Origin: CAZIBG01 sp964536985
Lineage (GTDB): Bacteria > Patescibacteriota > Saccharimonadia > Saccharimonadales > AWTP1-31
Assembly: GCA_964536985.1 (NCBI GenBank)
Contig: CAZIBG010000007.1
Coordinates: forward strand, 1 to 38,365
Length of the DNA stretch: 38,365 nt
Reading direction: 5' to 3'
The position numbers were made by a program, and so were the translations under genes. Shown here in pieces: positions 25,070-33,207 of the stretch. Position 1 is the stretch's first letter, and each line of letters opens with the position of its first letter. Below the pieces are notes generated by a model. The model worked only from the letters and a program-made list of their open reading frames with translations. It made no database searches and had not been told where the DNA came from.

Positions 25070-25582
25070 ATGAACATTAAAGTAATTTTTTTGGGAACTG
25101 TAATTTTAGGGATTATTCTCGCTACTAGTTATGAAACTACTAGTTACGCAAGCATAGACAGCAGATCACAAGCTACTAGTAAAGATGCTGATTATTACAT
25201 CGATCTTTATGCCGATATGTTTAAGATCAATAGATGTCTAGCGCACGCGGTTATAAATATCGAGTCCGGCAAGCTACATACTACCAAGGCCGGCAAATTA
25301 ACCAAGTCAAAAGCTGGAGCGAAGGGAATAGGACAAGTTACAGAGCGCACGAAGAAAGATTTGCAGATTAACGCCGATTTATCATCACTAGAGGACAATA
25401 TCTTTGCTAGCATGAAAATATTAGACAACAAATTAAAGACAGTAGCCAGCAAGCTAAACAAGCTCCAGAAGCTAAAGGCTAATGACAATGGAGTCAGAAG
25501 GTACAACGGTTTTAACAATTCAGAAGAAAATCTTTTATATACAGCTAAGGTAATTAATAACCTGGCTAGATGTAATAATTAA
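25070..25582 (+). CDS. Exported lytic transglycosylase (SLT-type lysozyme fold)
   Basis: A 170-residue enzyme that probably cleaves the glycan strands of peptidoglycan. Family signs: the catalytic Glu in INIES (Glu65), the GIGQV motif (86-90) and RRYNG (Tyr145, Asn146), in the usual order and spacing of SLT/goose-lysozyme-like domains. The frame is open from 25010, but the ATG at 25070 follows AAAAAGG and begins with a hydrophobic N-terminus (about residues 2-20) that is either a cleavable signal (near SYAS) or a signal-anchor. It could be the endolysin or an entry/early cell-wall enzyme. It lies in the early region, not the late operon, which is unusual for a lysin. Its last codons appear a second time after the assembly gap. 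Confidence 0.75.
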   Translation: MNIKVIFLGTVILGIILATSYETTSYASIDSRSQATSKDADYYIDLYADMFKINRCLAHAVINIESGKLHTTKAGKLTKSKAGAKGIGQVTERTKKDLQINADLSSLEDNIFASMKILDNKLKTVASKLNKLQKLKANDNGVRRYNGFNNSEENLLYTAKVINNLARCNN

Positions 25583-25600
25583 CAATGTAGTAACAAAAAA

Positions 25601-25700
25601 NNNNNNNNNNNNNNNNNNNNNNNNNNNNNNNNNNNNNNNNNNNNNNNNNNNNNNNNNNNNNNNNNNNNNNNNNNNNNNNNNNNNNNNNNNNNNNNNNNNN
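25601..25700. other. Assembly gap (100 N) flanked by an identical 55-mer
   Basis: Bases 25546-25600 are identical to 25701-25755, including the end of the transglycosylase gene. The join sits at an A-run (six A before the gap, seven after), which probably split the assembly graph. The natural sequence is most likely continuous with 155 bases removed, so nothing is missing here. Confidence 0.9.
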
Positions 25701-25771
25701 TAAGGTAATTAATAACCTGGCTAGATGTAATAATTAACAATGTAGTAACAAAAAAACAGGAGCAAAAAACA

Positions 25772-27424
25772 ATGACAGACAAAAAAGAGAACACAACAAC
25801 ACAAGCCTATGATGATATAGAACGCGAGTTGCTAATAAGACTAAACAGGGCCACTAAGTATGAGGATCTAACCATAGATAGCAAGATGGTCAGGAATAAA
25901 TACCTACACGCATTGAAGATAAAGTTTAGCAAGTTAGATATAAAAAATCCCTTAATTATGGTTAGCATTGAATTTAGAGTCGATGTAGCCGGACAATTAC
26001 TAGGCCGTTTAAAGAAAGCCATTCCAGAACTACAAAGTAACGGCTTTTTAGTCAGCGATCAATCTTTCAAAGATGTAAACGATAAGCATGTTACTACTAG
26101 CAAGTTAGCACTAAAGAATAGCTTAGATACTGACTTAATATACTTTAAGTATGATGAGAATAAGTCTGAAGCCGATGATATTTTTAGGGTTACCCGCGCC
26201 GGCGATTTGGAAAAATTTTGCGGGAATCAGCATAGGCACTTAAATTTCCATCATCATTTTGCAGAACTTGCATATTTACTATCCGAATCAAAACGGCTGA
26301 ATAATTATTTTAGTTATTTGGAACTGCTAGCAATTTTAGATAATACTATCAAGGCCGATGAGTTAATGGGTTTAATTACTCCATTAACTAGCATTGCCGA
26401 TTTAGAAAAAGCCATAATAATACAAAAGGATAACACAAGCATGACTACTAATTTATCAGGACTAGAGAACAAAACAGCAGAGGAACTTGGCAAGCTAACA
26501 CAAGTAATAGAACAAATCAAAACTAGTCTAGTCGATTCAGTCGGACTAGAGCAAAGATTTGCCAAGTTAGATAAAAAGCTAACCGATGAAATCAGGAAGA
26601 AAAATCCCAAAAAGCTAGAAATTAATTTAATTACAGATCAAGGAACTACTACTATACAGGAACATCAACACTATAAATTTCCTTTAGTAATGTCGGTATT
26701 GTCAGTCGGTTTAAACCTTGCGTTATATGGCCAAGCCGGAACTGGCAAGTCATACATGGCAAAAAAAGCCAGTGAAGCATTAAAGAGGGATTTCTACACA
26801 GTATCTTTTAATGCTCTATCTAGTAAAGCCGATATACTTGGATTTATAGATGCCAATGGTATTTATCATGCTAGTGCTTTTAGACAAGCATACGAACATG
26901 GCGGTATATTCCTAGCCGATGAGCTTGATGCGTGTAATTCCGGAGTCGCCACTATTATGAATAGTGCTATTGCGAATAATATATGCACATTTGCGGATAA
27001 TAACACTATACAAGCTCATAAAGACTTTTTATTTATCGCTGCTATGAACACGACCGGATCAGGCGGTAACCATAAATATACCAGCAGATCAAGGCTTGAT
27101 GCTGCTACCTTGGATCGTTTTTGCTTCATAGAACTTGATCATGATGCAGAACTTGAAAAAGCCATGATAGGATTGCCGGCTACTAGTAATCCGGTAAAAC
27201 TAACTAAGGGTGGACAAGTGACTACTGAAGATTGGCTAGGGATCGTATGTAAGTTTAGAAATTACATAGAAACAAAAAAAATAGATGTTGTTGTCTCTGC
27301 AAGGGCAAGTCTATACGGAGCAAAGCTAGCGTCCATCGGGGTAGGCAAAGATCATTTGCTAGATATGCTGCTATTTAAGGGAATGAATAAAGTTGACACT
27401 GAGCCATTCGGCAAGTCAGTCTAA
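25772..27424 (+). CDS. MoxR/CobS-like AAA+ ATPase
   Basis: A 550-residue protein. The AAA+ module occupies about residues 300-520: Walker A GQAGTGKS (320-327), Walker B IFLADELD (379-386), sensor 1 in FIAAMNTT (Asn426), a LDRF arginine-finger motif (447-450), and a sensor-2-like SARA near 507. The 300 residues before it are unlike MoxR and include a helical part with QVIEQIKTSLVDS. MoxR-type ATPases usually work with a VWA-domain partner to remodel a target complex, like CobS with CobT or RavA with ViaA. The next gene encodes such a VWA-like protein. A strong hairpin terminator separates them. Confidence 0.8.
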   Translation: MTDKKENTTTQAYDDIERELLIRLNRATKYEDLTIDSKMVRNKYLHALKIKFSKLDIKNPLIMVSIEFRVDVAGQLLGRLKKAIPELQSNGFLVSDQSFKDVNDKHVTTSKLALKNSLDTDLIYFKYDENKSEADDIFRVTRAGDLEKFCGNQHRHLNFHHHFAELAYLLSESKRLNNYFSYLELLAILDNTIKADELMGLITPLTSIADLEKAIIIQKDNTSMTTNLSGLENKTAEELGKLTQVIEQIKTSLVDSVGLEQRFAKLDKKLTDEIRKKNPKKLEINLITDQGTTTIQEHQHYKFPLVMSVLSVGLNLALYGQAGTGKSYMAKKASEALKRDFYTVSFNALSSKADILGFIDANGIYHASAFRQAYEHGGIFLADELDACNSGVATIMNSAIANNICTFADNNTIQAHKDFLFIAAMNTTGSGGNHKYTSRSRLDAATLDRFCFIELDHDAELEKAMIGLPATSNPVKLTKGGQVTTEDWLGIVCKFRNYIETKKIDVVVSARASLYGAKLASIGVGKDHLLDMLLFKGMNKVDTEPFGKSV

Positions 27425-27437
27425 GAAGTAAATATCA

Positions 27438-27482
27438 GGATACTAGCGGAGCAATCCGCTAGTATCCGATTATCTATTTTTT
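27438..27482 (+). terminator. Strong intrinsic terminator/attenuator between AAA+ and VWA-like genes
   Basis: GGATACTAGCGGA (27438-27450) and TCCGCTAGTATCC (27455-27467) form a perfect 13-base stem closed by a GCAA tetraloop, followed by TATTTTTTAC. It would stop or lower transcription between two genes that look like functional partners. Confidence 0.85.
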
Positions 27483-27520
27483 ACTATCAATAATAACAAT
27501 AAATAAGGGAATGAAAGATC

Positions 27521-28420
27521 ATGAGCGATTTTTTAGAATTAAGCAATCCGCAGTATCAGGTCAACGATATACAGCATGGCGACTTTAACGATTTAGTAGA
27601 TTTAGCTAGCAGGACTCCGGAGGCTATGGACGCTAGCAGTAATGCTAGCACTGAAAATCCTAGTAGCTATACTTGGGATATGAACACCGGATATAATCAG
27701 AGCTTAGAATTATTAAAAAATGGCTGGCAAGACGAGTCTAAACTTAGGACCATGCAACAACGATCGGAGGCATTTCAAAAAAAACTACAAGACTTAGAGT
27801 CACAAGCTCCAAGAGTAGTATATGATTACTCCGGCGATGAAATAGAAATCGGCCGGTATTTATCGCATGAGCCAGAGTCTTTTATTAACTTTAGGCTAGA
27901 CAATAGAAGGAAAGCTATTAGATTAATTTGCGATATTGGCGGATCGTGCGTAGTTACTAGCGATCAATTTCTAGCAAGAGGATCGGCCATAATAGGACTA
28001 TGTAGATATTTAGAAAGCAACGGCTATGCTACTGAGATACTAGCTATTTCATGCTGCAAGTCGGTAAAGAGTCCCACCAAAAAACAAGTTAGCTGCTTCA
28101 CTATTAAAGAAGCTCATGAATATTATAATTATTCTAGGTTATTATTCTTACTAGTGCATCCAGCCGCATTTCGCCGGATTTTTTTTAGAGTATATGAGCA
28201 TAATACAGAACAAAAACGCCGATATTATGGCTGGTATGTTTCCGGATCGTATGGCTATGGCTTTAACGCTTTTGAAAGTTTTACCGAAAAAGACAAGCAA
28301 AATTCTATATACTTTCCCTTCCTATCATCGGGTGACTATAACAGTGATGACTATACTCAATCGGTGTCAGAAGTAGCTTCCAAGACTATGGCGACTGGAC
28401 AAGGCGGTGAGTGTAGATAG
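27521..28420 (+). CDS. VWA-like (CobT/DUF7192-type) partner of the AAA+ ATPase
   Basis: A 299-residue protein. Residues about 100-120 (VVYDYSGDEIEIGRYLSHEP) and 130-180 (RRKAIRLICDIGGS, SDQFLARGSAIIGLCRYLES, YATEILAI) match the pattern of a degenerate VWA domain found in phage proteins beside MoxR ATPases. The metal-site motif DxSxS appears as DIGGS (138-142), with Gly at the first Ser. The first 60 residues are acidic and Ser/Asn-rich; the last 70 contain Tyr/Gly-rich sequence (WYVSGSYGYGFNAF). Inferred role: adaptor that couples the ATPase to a target. The target is unknown. DUF7192 is recalled from memory and should be tested by profile search. Confidence 0.65.
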   Translation: MSDFLELSNPQYQVNDIQHGDFNDLVDLASRTPEAMDASSNASTENPSSYTWDMNTGYNQSLELLKNGWQDESKLRTMQQRSEAFQKKLQDLESQAPRVVYDYSGDEIEIGRYLSHEPESFINFRLDNRRKAIRLICDIGGSCVVTSDQFLARGSAIIGLCRYLESNGYATEILAISCCKSVKSPTKKQVSCFTIKEAHEYYNYSRLLFLLVHPAAFRRIFFRVYEHNTEQKRRYYGWYVSGSYGYGFNAFESFTEKDKQNSIYFPFLSSGDYNSDDYTQSVSEVASKTMATGQGGECR

Positions 28421-28434
28421 GTAACTAAAAAGAA

Positions 28435-28462
28435 AGCCGGCTAGTGATGATGCTAGCCGGCT
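28435..28462 (-). terminator. Terminator for leftward transcripts (possibly two-way)
   Basis: AGCCGGCTAG (28435-28444) and CTAGCCGGCT (28453-28462) form a perfect 10-base stem. Read leftward, the stem is followed by TTCTTTTTAG, a good T-rich tail, so it would end the primase transcript. Read rightward, the following GTGTTGCGG is a poor tail. Confidence 0.7.
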
Positions 28463-28476
28463 GTGTTGCGGTTGTG

Positions 28477-28514
28477 TGTATGTATAACAATGAGCGATCT
28501 GTATGTAATAACAA
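28477..28514. repeat. Two direct repeats related to the early-region repeat
   Basis: TGTATGTATAACAA (28477-28490) and TGTATGTAATAACAA (28500-28514) differ by one base and lie 23 bases apart. The core GTATGTATA is the reverse complement of TATACATAC in the 21-base repeats at 22774 and 23790. They precede the small gene at 28551 and may bind the same factor. Confidence 0.5.
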
Positions 28515-28550
28515 CACCTACATAATATATTAACTTTAAGGCTGAATCAA

Positions 28551-28700
28551 ATGATTTTATTTTTTACGTTCTTACTTTTACTAATTTACCTGAGAATCAA
28601 GCATGTTCAGAGAAAACTCGATAAGGAAGTAATGGAGTTTTTGAAAAATTCCCAAAACAAGAGATCATCACGTAAAAATTTGATAAGGCGCATCAAGTAA
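28551..28700 (+). CDS. Very small membrane protein, 49 residues
   Basis: The product starts with one membrane segment (MILFFTFLLLLIYLRIKH) followed by a strongly basic tail (NKRSSRKNLIRRIK). AAGG lies about 10 bases before the ATG. It is preceded by the direct repeats at 28477-28514 and overlaps the end of the convergent 94-residue gene by 33 bases. Size and topology resemble the 39-residue peptide at 23399. Support is an open frame with a sensible topology only. Confidence 0.4.
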   Translation: MILFFTFLLLLIYLRIKHVQRKLDKEVMEFLKNSQNKRSSRKNLIRRIK

Positions 28701-28952
28701 ATGCCTAGCAATTACAAATAATACTTTCTCTTTACTAGCATAACTCATTTTCAGGTAAAACTCTGCAACTTTGGGGCTTTTAGCTATTAATTCTAAGGCT
28801 AGATCGAAACAATCTAAGCTACTATCAGCAGACATTCCCCGCATACTTTCATAAGGTTTACTATCCAGACAGGTATAACTCCCCGACTTGCTAATATTCT
28901 TATTCAAGATGTTTTTAATATCAATATGAGATGACTCAAGTTTTGCTACCAT
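28668..28952 (-). CDS. Hypothetical protein, 94 residues, replication block
   Basis: Not recognised. A small soluble-looking protein with a central Cys-Leu-Asp segment (YTCLDSKPYESMRGMSAD) and a helical second half (DCFDLALELIAKSPKVAEFY). The ATG lies inside the end of the primase/helicase gene (7-base overlap), so it is coupled to it and likely works in replication or its control. It is the last gene of the leftward block; the terminator at 28435-28462 follows. Confidence 0.55.
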   Translation of the reverse strand: MVAKLESSHIDIKNILNKNISKSGSYTCLDSKPYESMRGMSADSSLDCFDLALELIAKSPKVAEFYLKMSYASKEKVLFVIARHLLDAPYQIFT

Positions 28953-30910
28953 ATTTCCTCGTCCGCATCCAAAATCTTTGGTTCGTTAGTATTTTCGGCT
29001 ACAGATATACTACTATCTTGGACTAGAGAACCAGAAAACGCAGCAGCCCTATAGAACATACCACCAGATAACCTCTCTCTCAGCCCTTGGATTTTTAGCA
29101 AGCTAGTCACCTTAGCAATACTTTTTCCATAATCTTTGGCTAGTATTTTAATCAAAGGGTTGACGCAAGCTGCCGGATAAAGATCAGCGCCGTCTCTCGG
29201 GGATTTTCGAGTAGCTATATAGCTAACACTATTAGTAAGAGCCAATCTATAATCTTCGATAAGTAACTTCACGGCGTCTTCTGGGGTTTGCTCCATTACA
29301 TATCTTTGCATCCTAGCTAAGATGTCTACGTTAGGAGCTTTCCCTAGCGATGCCCAATGTCTAAACTGCGCCAAGATTTGCGCTCGGTTGTTGTCTCTGT
29401 CGGGATCAGACCACAGACCAGGATAATTACACATCGTCACCTCACCAGCGCCTAAATCATCCAGCACTACACCGTCGGGCTTCTTTAGTCCCAAGAACTC
29501 ACAGTCGAACACCCAAAATCTTCGGTTACCGGTGCTGTCTACGAAAATGTCCTCTATGTTACAGCTAGCTATAAAACTAGCTCGAATAAATCTAGTCTCG
29601 TCGTCTCTGGCGAACGGTAGCCTTATGTCAGTAGTAGGAGTAGTTAAGACCTGCTTCAACATGGCAATATCCATTTTAGCGGCTCTGTCCATTTCGGAGA
29701 TCACAAAGACTAGAGCTTTGTGTAGCTGTCTGTAGGTTTCTTGCGGTTGTCCAGGAAGTAGAGTTAAGTTCTTTACATACATGCCAAGACCGCCCGTCCA
29801 TGCCTGTATTAAGCTATCTTTCCCTAACCCTTGCCCGCCTTTTAGAATGATAGTAGTCGGTTGCACAAATGGATCTTCTAGTCTTCTAAAGATATTACTT
29901 CCCCAAGATAAAGCTAACTCATAGAAATCTTGCTGAGATAGATTTTTGAACTTAAAAACCTTAGACTGTTCTAGTATCCTATCTCTACCATCCCACTTAG
30001 GTAGAGTTATGAGTAATTCTGGCTGGCAGTTTTCTAGCTTATATCTTTCTAGGTGATCTTCCCATGCTGGCAAATCAAAGAATGTCCCAAAATCTCGGGC
30101 TCTGGATTTTATGTAGCTTAGGTAATTAGACAACGGTTGCCAAGTTCCTTTATCTTGAGTCATGAGTCTACCAGATAGTATGTCCCTCTTTATCTCGCTA
30201 ATGCCTGGGATTGTCCTTAGAAAATCTATATAGTCTTGGTAGGTAGCTTTCTTAGATTTCTTAGACCGAACAAGGCCAGTAGCTTCCGACGGTTGAGGCG
30301 TAAAGTAAAACACCGGATTTTCGTCAGCGCTCTTAGGGACTTCCTTGGCTTCGGCCAGCTTAGCCAGCGTAGTATTAATCCCGAACGTTTCTACGAAATC
30401 AGTAATGTCGCCATGCTCCGGCAGTTCCTCCTCGAAAGATACATACTTCACCGACTTAGCATATCTATATAGAGTCTCTGCTATTTTGATAGTTCTTTTT
30501 CTACCGGCTTCGTCGTTGTCTTCAAGTATAATACAATCAGCATCTTTTAAAACCGCGCTATGTTCTAACTCTCGCCAGTTCAGAGCACCAGCACAATTAG
30601 TTGTGGCGTAGTAGTTCTCGGACATTAACTTAGAATTACAAGTGTTAGCATCTTTCTCGCCCTCGCAGATCAGTATTGTTTTTTTATTTCTAATAGCTCC
30701 TATTAGATAGGGCAGGTTATACAACACCGGCTCGCACAGTCTTTTTCTAACCCACTTGCCGGTGCTTTGGACTTGAGTTCTTGGCTTGAATTGTTTATTG
30801 GAGAATCTATCTACATAGTAGAGGATATGTCCGTCTTCGTCTAAGTATGGATAGCTTGCTACTAGAGTTACTTTATCTTCTTCTACTTCGGGAATATTCC
30901 TATCTGACAT
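28946..30910 (-). CDS. Toprim plus VapE-like primase-helicase
   Basis: A 654-residue replication protein. Residues 75-180 form a Toprim domain with ICEGEKDAN (Glu83) and ILEDNDEAGRKR (Asp131, Asp133), the site of primase-type catalysis. From about 300 on it is a VapE-type helicase: LPKWDGRDR, Walker A GGQGLGKDS (358-366), Walker B FVISEMD (402-408), sensor ASCN (448-451) and the DSTGNRRFW motif (458-466). The zinc-binding domain that usually precedes Toprim is coded separately just upstream, so the primase is split. No polymerase gene is visible, so host polymerase is probably recruited. A purine-rich Shine-Dalgarno (GGAAAGG) precedes the ATG; a second small gene overlaps its end. Confidence 0.82.
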   Translation of the reverse strand: MSDRNIPEVEEDKVTLVASYPYLDEDGHILYYVDRFSNKQFKPRTQVQSTGKWVRKRLCEPVLYNLPYLIGAIRNKKTILICEGEKDANTCNSKLMSENYYATTNCAGALNWRELEHSAVLKDADCIILEDNDEAGRKRTIKIAETLYRYAKSVKYVSFEEELPEHGDITDFVETFGINTTLAKLAEAKEVPKSADENPVFYFTPQPSEATGLVRSKKSKKATYQDYIDFLRTIPGISEIKRDILSGRLMTQDKGTWQPLSNYLSYIKSRARDFGTFFDLPAWEDHLERYKLENCQPELLITLPKWDGRDRILEQSKVFKFKNLSQQDFYELALSWGSNIFRRLEDPFVQPTTIILKGGQGLGKDSLIQAWTGGLGMYVKNLTLLPGQPQETYRQLHKALVFVISEMDRAAKMDIAMLKQVLTTPTTDIRLPFARDDETRFIRASFIASCNIEDIFVDSTGNRRFWVFDCEFLGLKKPDGVVLDDLGAGEVTMCNYPGLWSDPDRDNNRAQILAQFRHWASLGKAPNVDILARMQRYVMEQTPEDAVKLLIEDYRLALTNSVSYIATRKSPRDGADLYPAACVNPLIKILAKDYGKSIAKVTSLLKIQGLRERLSGGMFYRAAAFSGSLVQDSSISVAENTNEPKILDADEEIW

Positions 30911-30913
30911 AAA

Positions 30914-31165
30914 CTAATTACCTTTCCTTTTGTTTGAATTAAAGCTTCTGACTCCCCAAGCCCCTTTGATAGCCGACAGAATAGCTTCATAACTACAGCC
31001 AGCATGACAATATAGTAATATTTTCCCCGTAGACTTATCTATCTTAATGCTTAGACTTCTTCTCTTGTCTTCGTGACTAGGACAAAAGCAATTATACGAA
31101 TCTCTGCCTCTCGGTAGTCCGTTTAATAACTTTACTATATCTAACAATCGGGGCTGTTCGCTCAT
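30914..31165 (-). CDS. Zinc-finger primase domain protein (CHC2-like)
   Basis: An 83-residue protein matching the zinc-binding domain of DnaG-type and phage primases: CPSH (Cys28, His31), SLSIKIDKSTGKILLYCHAGC (written here in part; Cys53 and Cys57 complete the metal site). It would recognise template sites for primer start. The frame also opens at 31177, but the ATG at 31165 has GAG-type ribosome sequence before it and is preferred. It sits 3 bases before the Toprim/VapE gene, so the two make a split primase. The divergent SNF2 helicase gene starts 109 bases away. Confidence 0.78.
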   Translation of the reverse strand: MSEQPRLLDIVKLLNGLPRGRDSYNCFCPSHEDKRRSLSIKIDKSTGKILLYCHAGCSYEAILSAIKGAWGVRSFNSNKRKGN

Positions 31166-31274
31166 ACACACTCTCATTTTAATTGATTAGTAAACGCATT
31201 TGACTTATACTCACAACAATGTTAATACATATACTATCCAATATATTAAAGTCAATAGATGAAAGGAATAAAAA

Positions 31275-32717
31275 ATGACACTTTGGCAACATCAGCAAAA
31301 TATCCTTAAAGATATAGAAAGCAAACAGTATATAGGGCTAGCGTGGGACGTGGGGACTGGTAAAACTTTAGCGGTTTTGGAGATCATAAAAAGACTAAAG
31401 TTCCAGACAGCGTTAATACTATGCCCACTTAGTGTTACTTTATCATGGCGAGAGGAGTTCTTAAAGTGGGGAAATAAAGAAGTTGAAGTTTATCACGGGA
31501 AAATTTCAAAAAAGAAAAGAAAGCAAATCCTAGAATCTGAAAAAATAATAATAATGAATTACGAAAGCTTCATTACGAATGAAGCATACGAGGCATTGTG
31601 TGGTAGAAAATTTCAACTACTAGTAATAGACGAGAGCCAGAGGATCAAAGATCCTGAGTCGATAAGGACTAAGAAATTACTAAGAATAAGAGACAACTTT
31701 GAGTTCGCTATCGTCATGTCCGGCAGTATGATTTTAAATTCCCTACTAGATATCTGGGCGCAAGCTCAGGTCATGTCCAATAGGACTATTTTTGATAAGA
31801 ATTTCTCAGTATTTCGTAGAAGATTTTTCGAGAATAGAAACGCTAGTATTCCTGGTCGCAGAATGTGGGGAGATTGGAGACCAAGGCCAGGTAGCGAGAC
31901 TGAAATTAAGAAATTAATAGCTAATGATATTAGCTTCGTGGACAAATCGGAAGTGCTAGACCTACCACCGCTAATTCAAGTCTCTAGGAGAGTAGAGATG
32001 ACTCCGCAGCAGAGAATTATCTACGAATCTATGCAGAAAAACTTAATAGCCGTATTCGCAGATAAAACTTCAGTAGCTAAGATAGCCCTAGAGAAGCTCA
32101 TAAGGCTACAGCAAATTTCTGTGGGAATATTCAAAGACGACACCGGAAAAGTATCATCAATAGAAACTGATAGACCTAAGATATTATTCGACATCATGCA
32201 GGATATTCCCAAGCAGGATAAAATAATTATCTGGTCAAATTGGGTGCCAACGTATGACGTCATCGCGGAAGTTTGCGAAAAGTCTGGGAGAAGTTATGGC
32301 TTTTTAACTGGCCGTCAGAGCATGAAAGACAAGGAAGAATCTATACTAAACTTCAAGAACGGAGATTTGAACGTATTAATAGCTAACCAAGCGTCTGGGG
32401 GCGCTGGCTTGAACTTACAGGTAGCAAAGTATTGTATTTATTATTCTAGGAGCTTCTCGTTAGAGCATGATATTCAGAGCATGGGGAGAATCTATAGGGG
32501 CGGTAGTGAAATCCATGACAAAATAACAAGAATCGACATTTCAACACTTGACAGCGTTGAAGACAAGATATACAATGCTCTTATCAACAAAAGAAAGATA
32601 GGCGAATTGCTAGCAGCAATAGCTGTAGAATTAACGGGCGAAGCTCCATTGTGGTTGATGGAAGATATGCCGGAATCTTTAGTTGATTATTTGAGCGAAG
32701 AAATGAACGAGAGATAA
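31275..32717 (+). CDS. SNF2-family DNA helicase/translocase
   Basis: A 480-residue protein with both RecA-like halves of superfamily 2: a Q-like LWQHQ start (3-7), Walker A GTGKT (27-31), ALILCPLSVTLSW (motif Ia), VIDESQ (motif II, 118-122), VMSGSM (motif III), IIIWSNW (motif IV), NQASGGAGLNLQ (motif V) and QSMGRIYRGG (motif VI, arginines 405 and 408). The insert pattern matches compact phage SNF2 proteins that move on double-stranded DNA, used in replication, recombination or to displace bound proteins. It starts a rightward operon with the ssDNA-binding-like and nuclease genes, so a recombination-repair role is likely. Confidence 0.85.
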   Translation: MTLWQHQQNILKDIESKQYIGLAWDVGTGKTLAVLEIIKRLKFQTALILCPLSVTLSWREEFLKWGNKEVEVYHGKISKKKRKQILESEKIIIMNYESFITNEAYEALCGRKFQLLVIDESQRIKDPESIRTKKLLRIRDNFEFAIVMSGSMILNSLLDIWAQAQVMSNRTIFDKNFSVFRRRFFENRNASIPGRRMWGDWRPRPGSETEIKKLIANDISFVDKSEVLDLPPLIQVSRRVEMTPQQRIIYESMQKNLIAVFADKTSVAKIALEKLIRLQQISVGIFKDDTGKVSSIETDRPKILFDIMQDIPKQDKIIIWSNWVPTYDVIAEVCEKSGRSYGFLTGRQSMKDKEESILNFKNGDLNVLIANQASGGAGLNLQVAKYCIYYSRSFSLEHDIQSMGRIYRGGSEIHDKITRIDISTLDSVEDKIYNALINKRKIGELLAAIAVELTGEAPLWLMEDMPESLVDYLSEEMNER

Positions 32718-32743
32718 TTAATAACAAAACAGGAGATATGTGT

Positions 32744-33157
32744 ATGGAACTTTCAGACTTAAACAAATTGCTAGATGCGCTAGAGATAGAGAGAAGATCC
32801 GAAAAGGAACTTAAGGATCACCTAAGCGAACAAACCGCAAGAAAGAAAGCTATCGAAAGCGAGATAATGAAAGCGCTAGAGGCCAACGGCCTACAGAAAT
32901 TTGCCGGAGCTAACATTAGCGTTTCTATAGTGACTAGCGAAAACATATCTATGCCAGAAGATCCGCAAAGAAAGCAGATGGTTTTAGATTATTTTAAAGA
33001 TAGAGGAGTGTTCGACCATTACGCGACTATTCATTATTCAACTCTAAACTCATTCTTCCGAGAAGAAAGCGAGATAGAGTTATCTAAGGGTAATTGCGAT
33101 TTTAAAATTCCAGGAATAGAGGAGGTGAAGACCAGCAAATATTTAAAAGTGTATTAA
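32744..33157 (+). CDS. Small recombination-operon protein, helical N-terminus
   Basis: A 137-residue protein. The first half is a charged helix (DALEIERRSEKELKDHLSEQ, ARKKAIESEIMKALE) and the second half contains beta and helical parts (SVSIVTSENISMPEDPQRKQ, FDHYATIHYSTLNSFFREES). Proteins of this shape often sit beside phage recombination genes, but I cannot name a family. An upstream ATG at 32738 lies only 2 bases after AGGAG; the ATG at 32744, 8 bases away, is the better start. Confidence 0.6.
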   Translation: MELSDLNKLLDALEIERRSEKELKDHLSEQTARKKAIESEIMKALEANGLQKFAGANISVSIVTSENISMPEDPQRKQMVLDYFKDRGVFDHYATIHYSTLNSFFREESEIELSKGNCDFKIPGIEEVKTSKYLKVY

Positions 33158-33207
33158 TCAAAAAGTAGTAAGTAAAAATTAATTATAATTATTAGGAAAA
33201 GTAAAAA

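Noticed and set aside
25701..25737. Second copy of the transglycosylase gene end
   Set aside because: It is the duplicated 55-mer at an assembly join, not a gene duplication.
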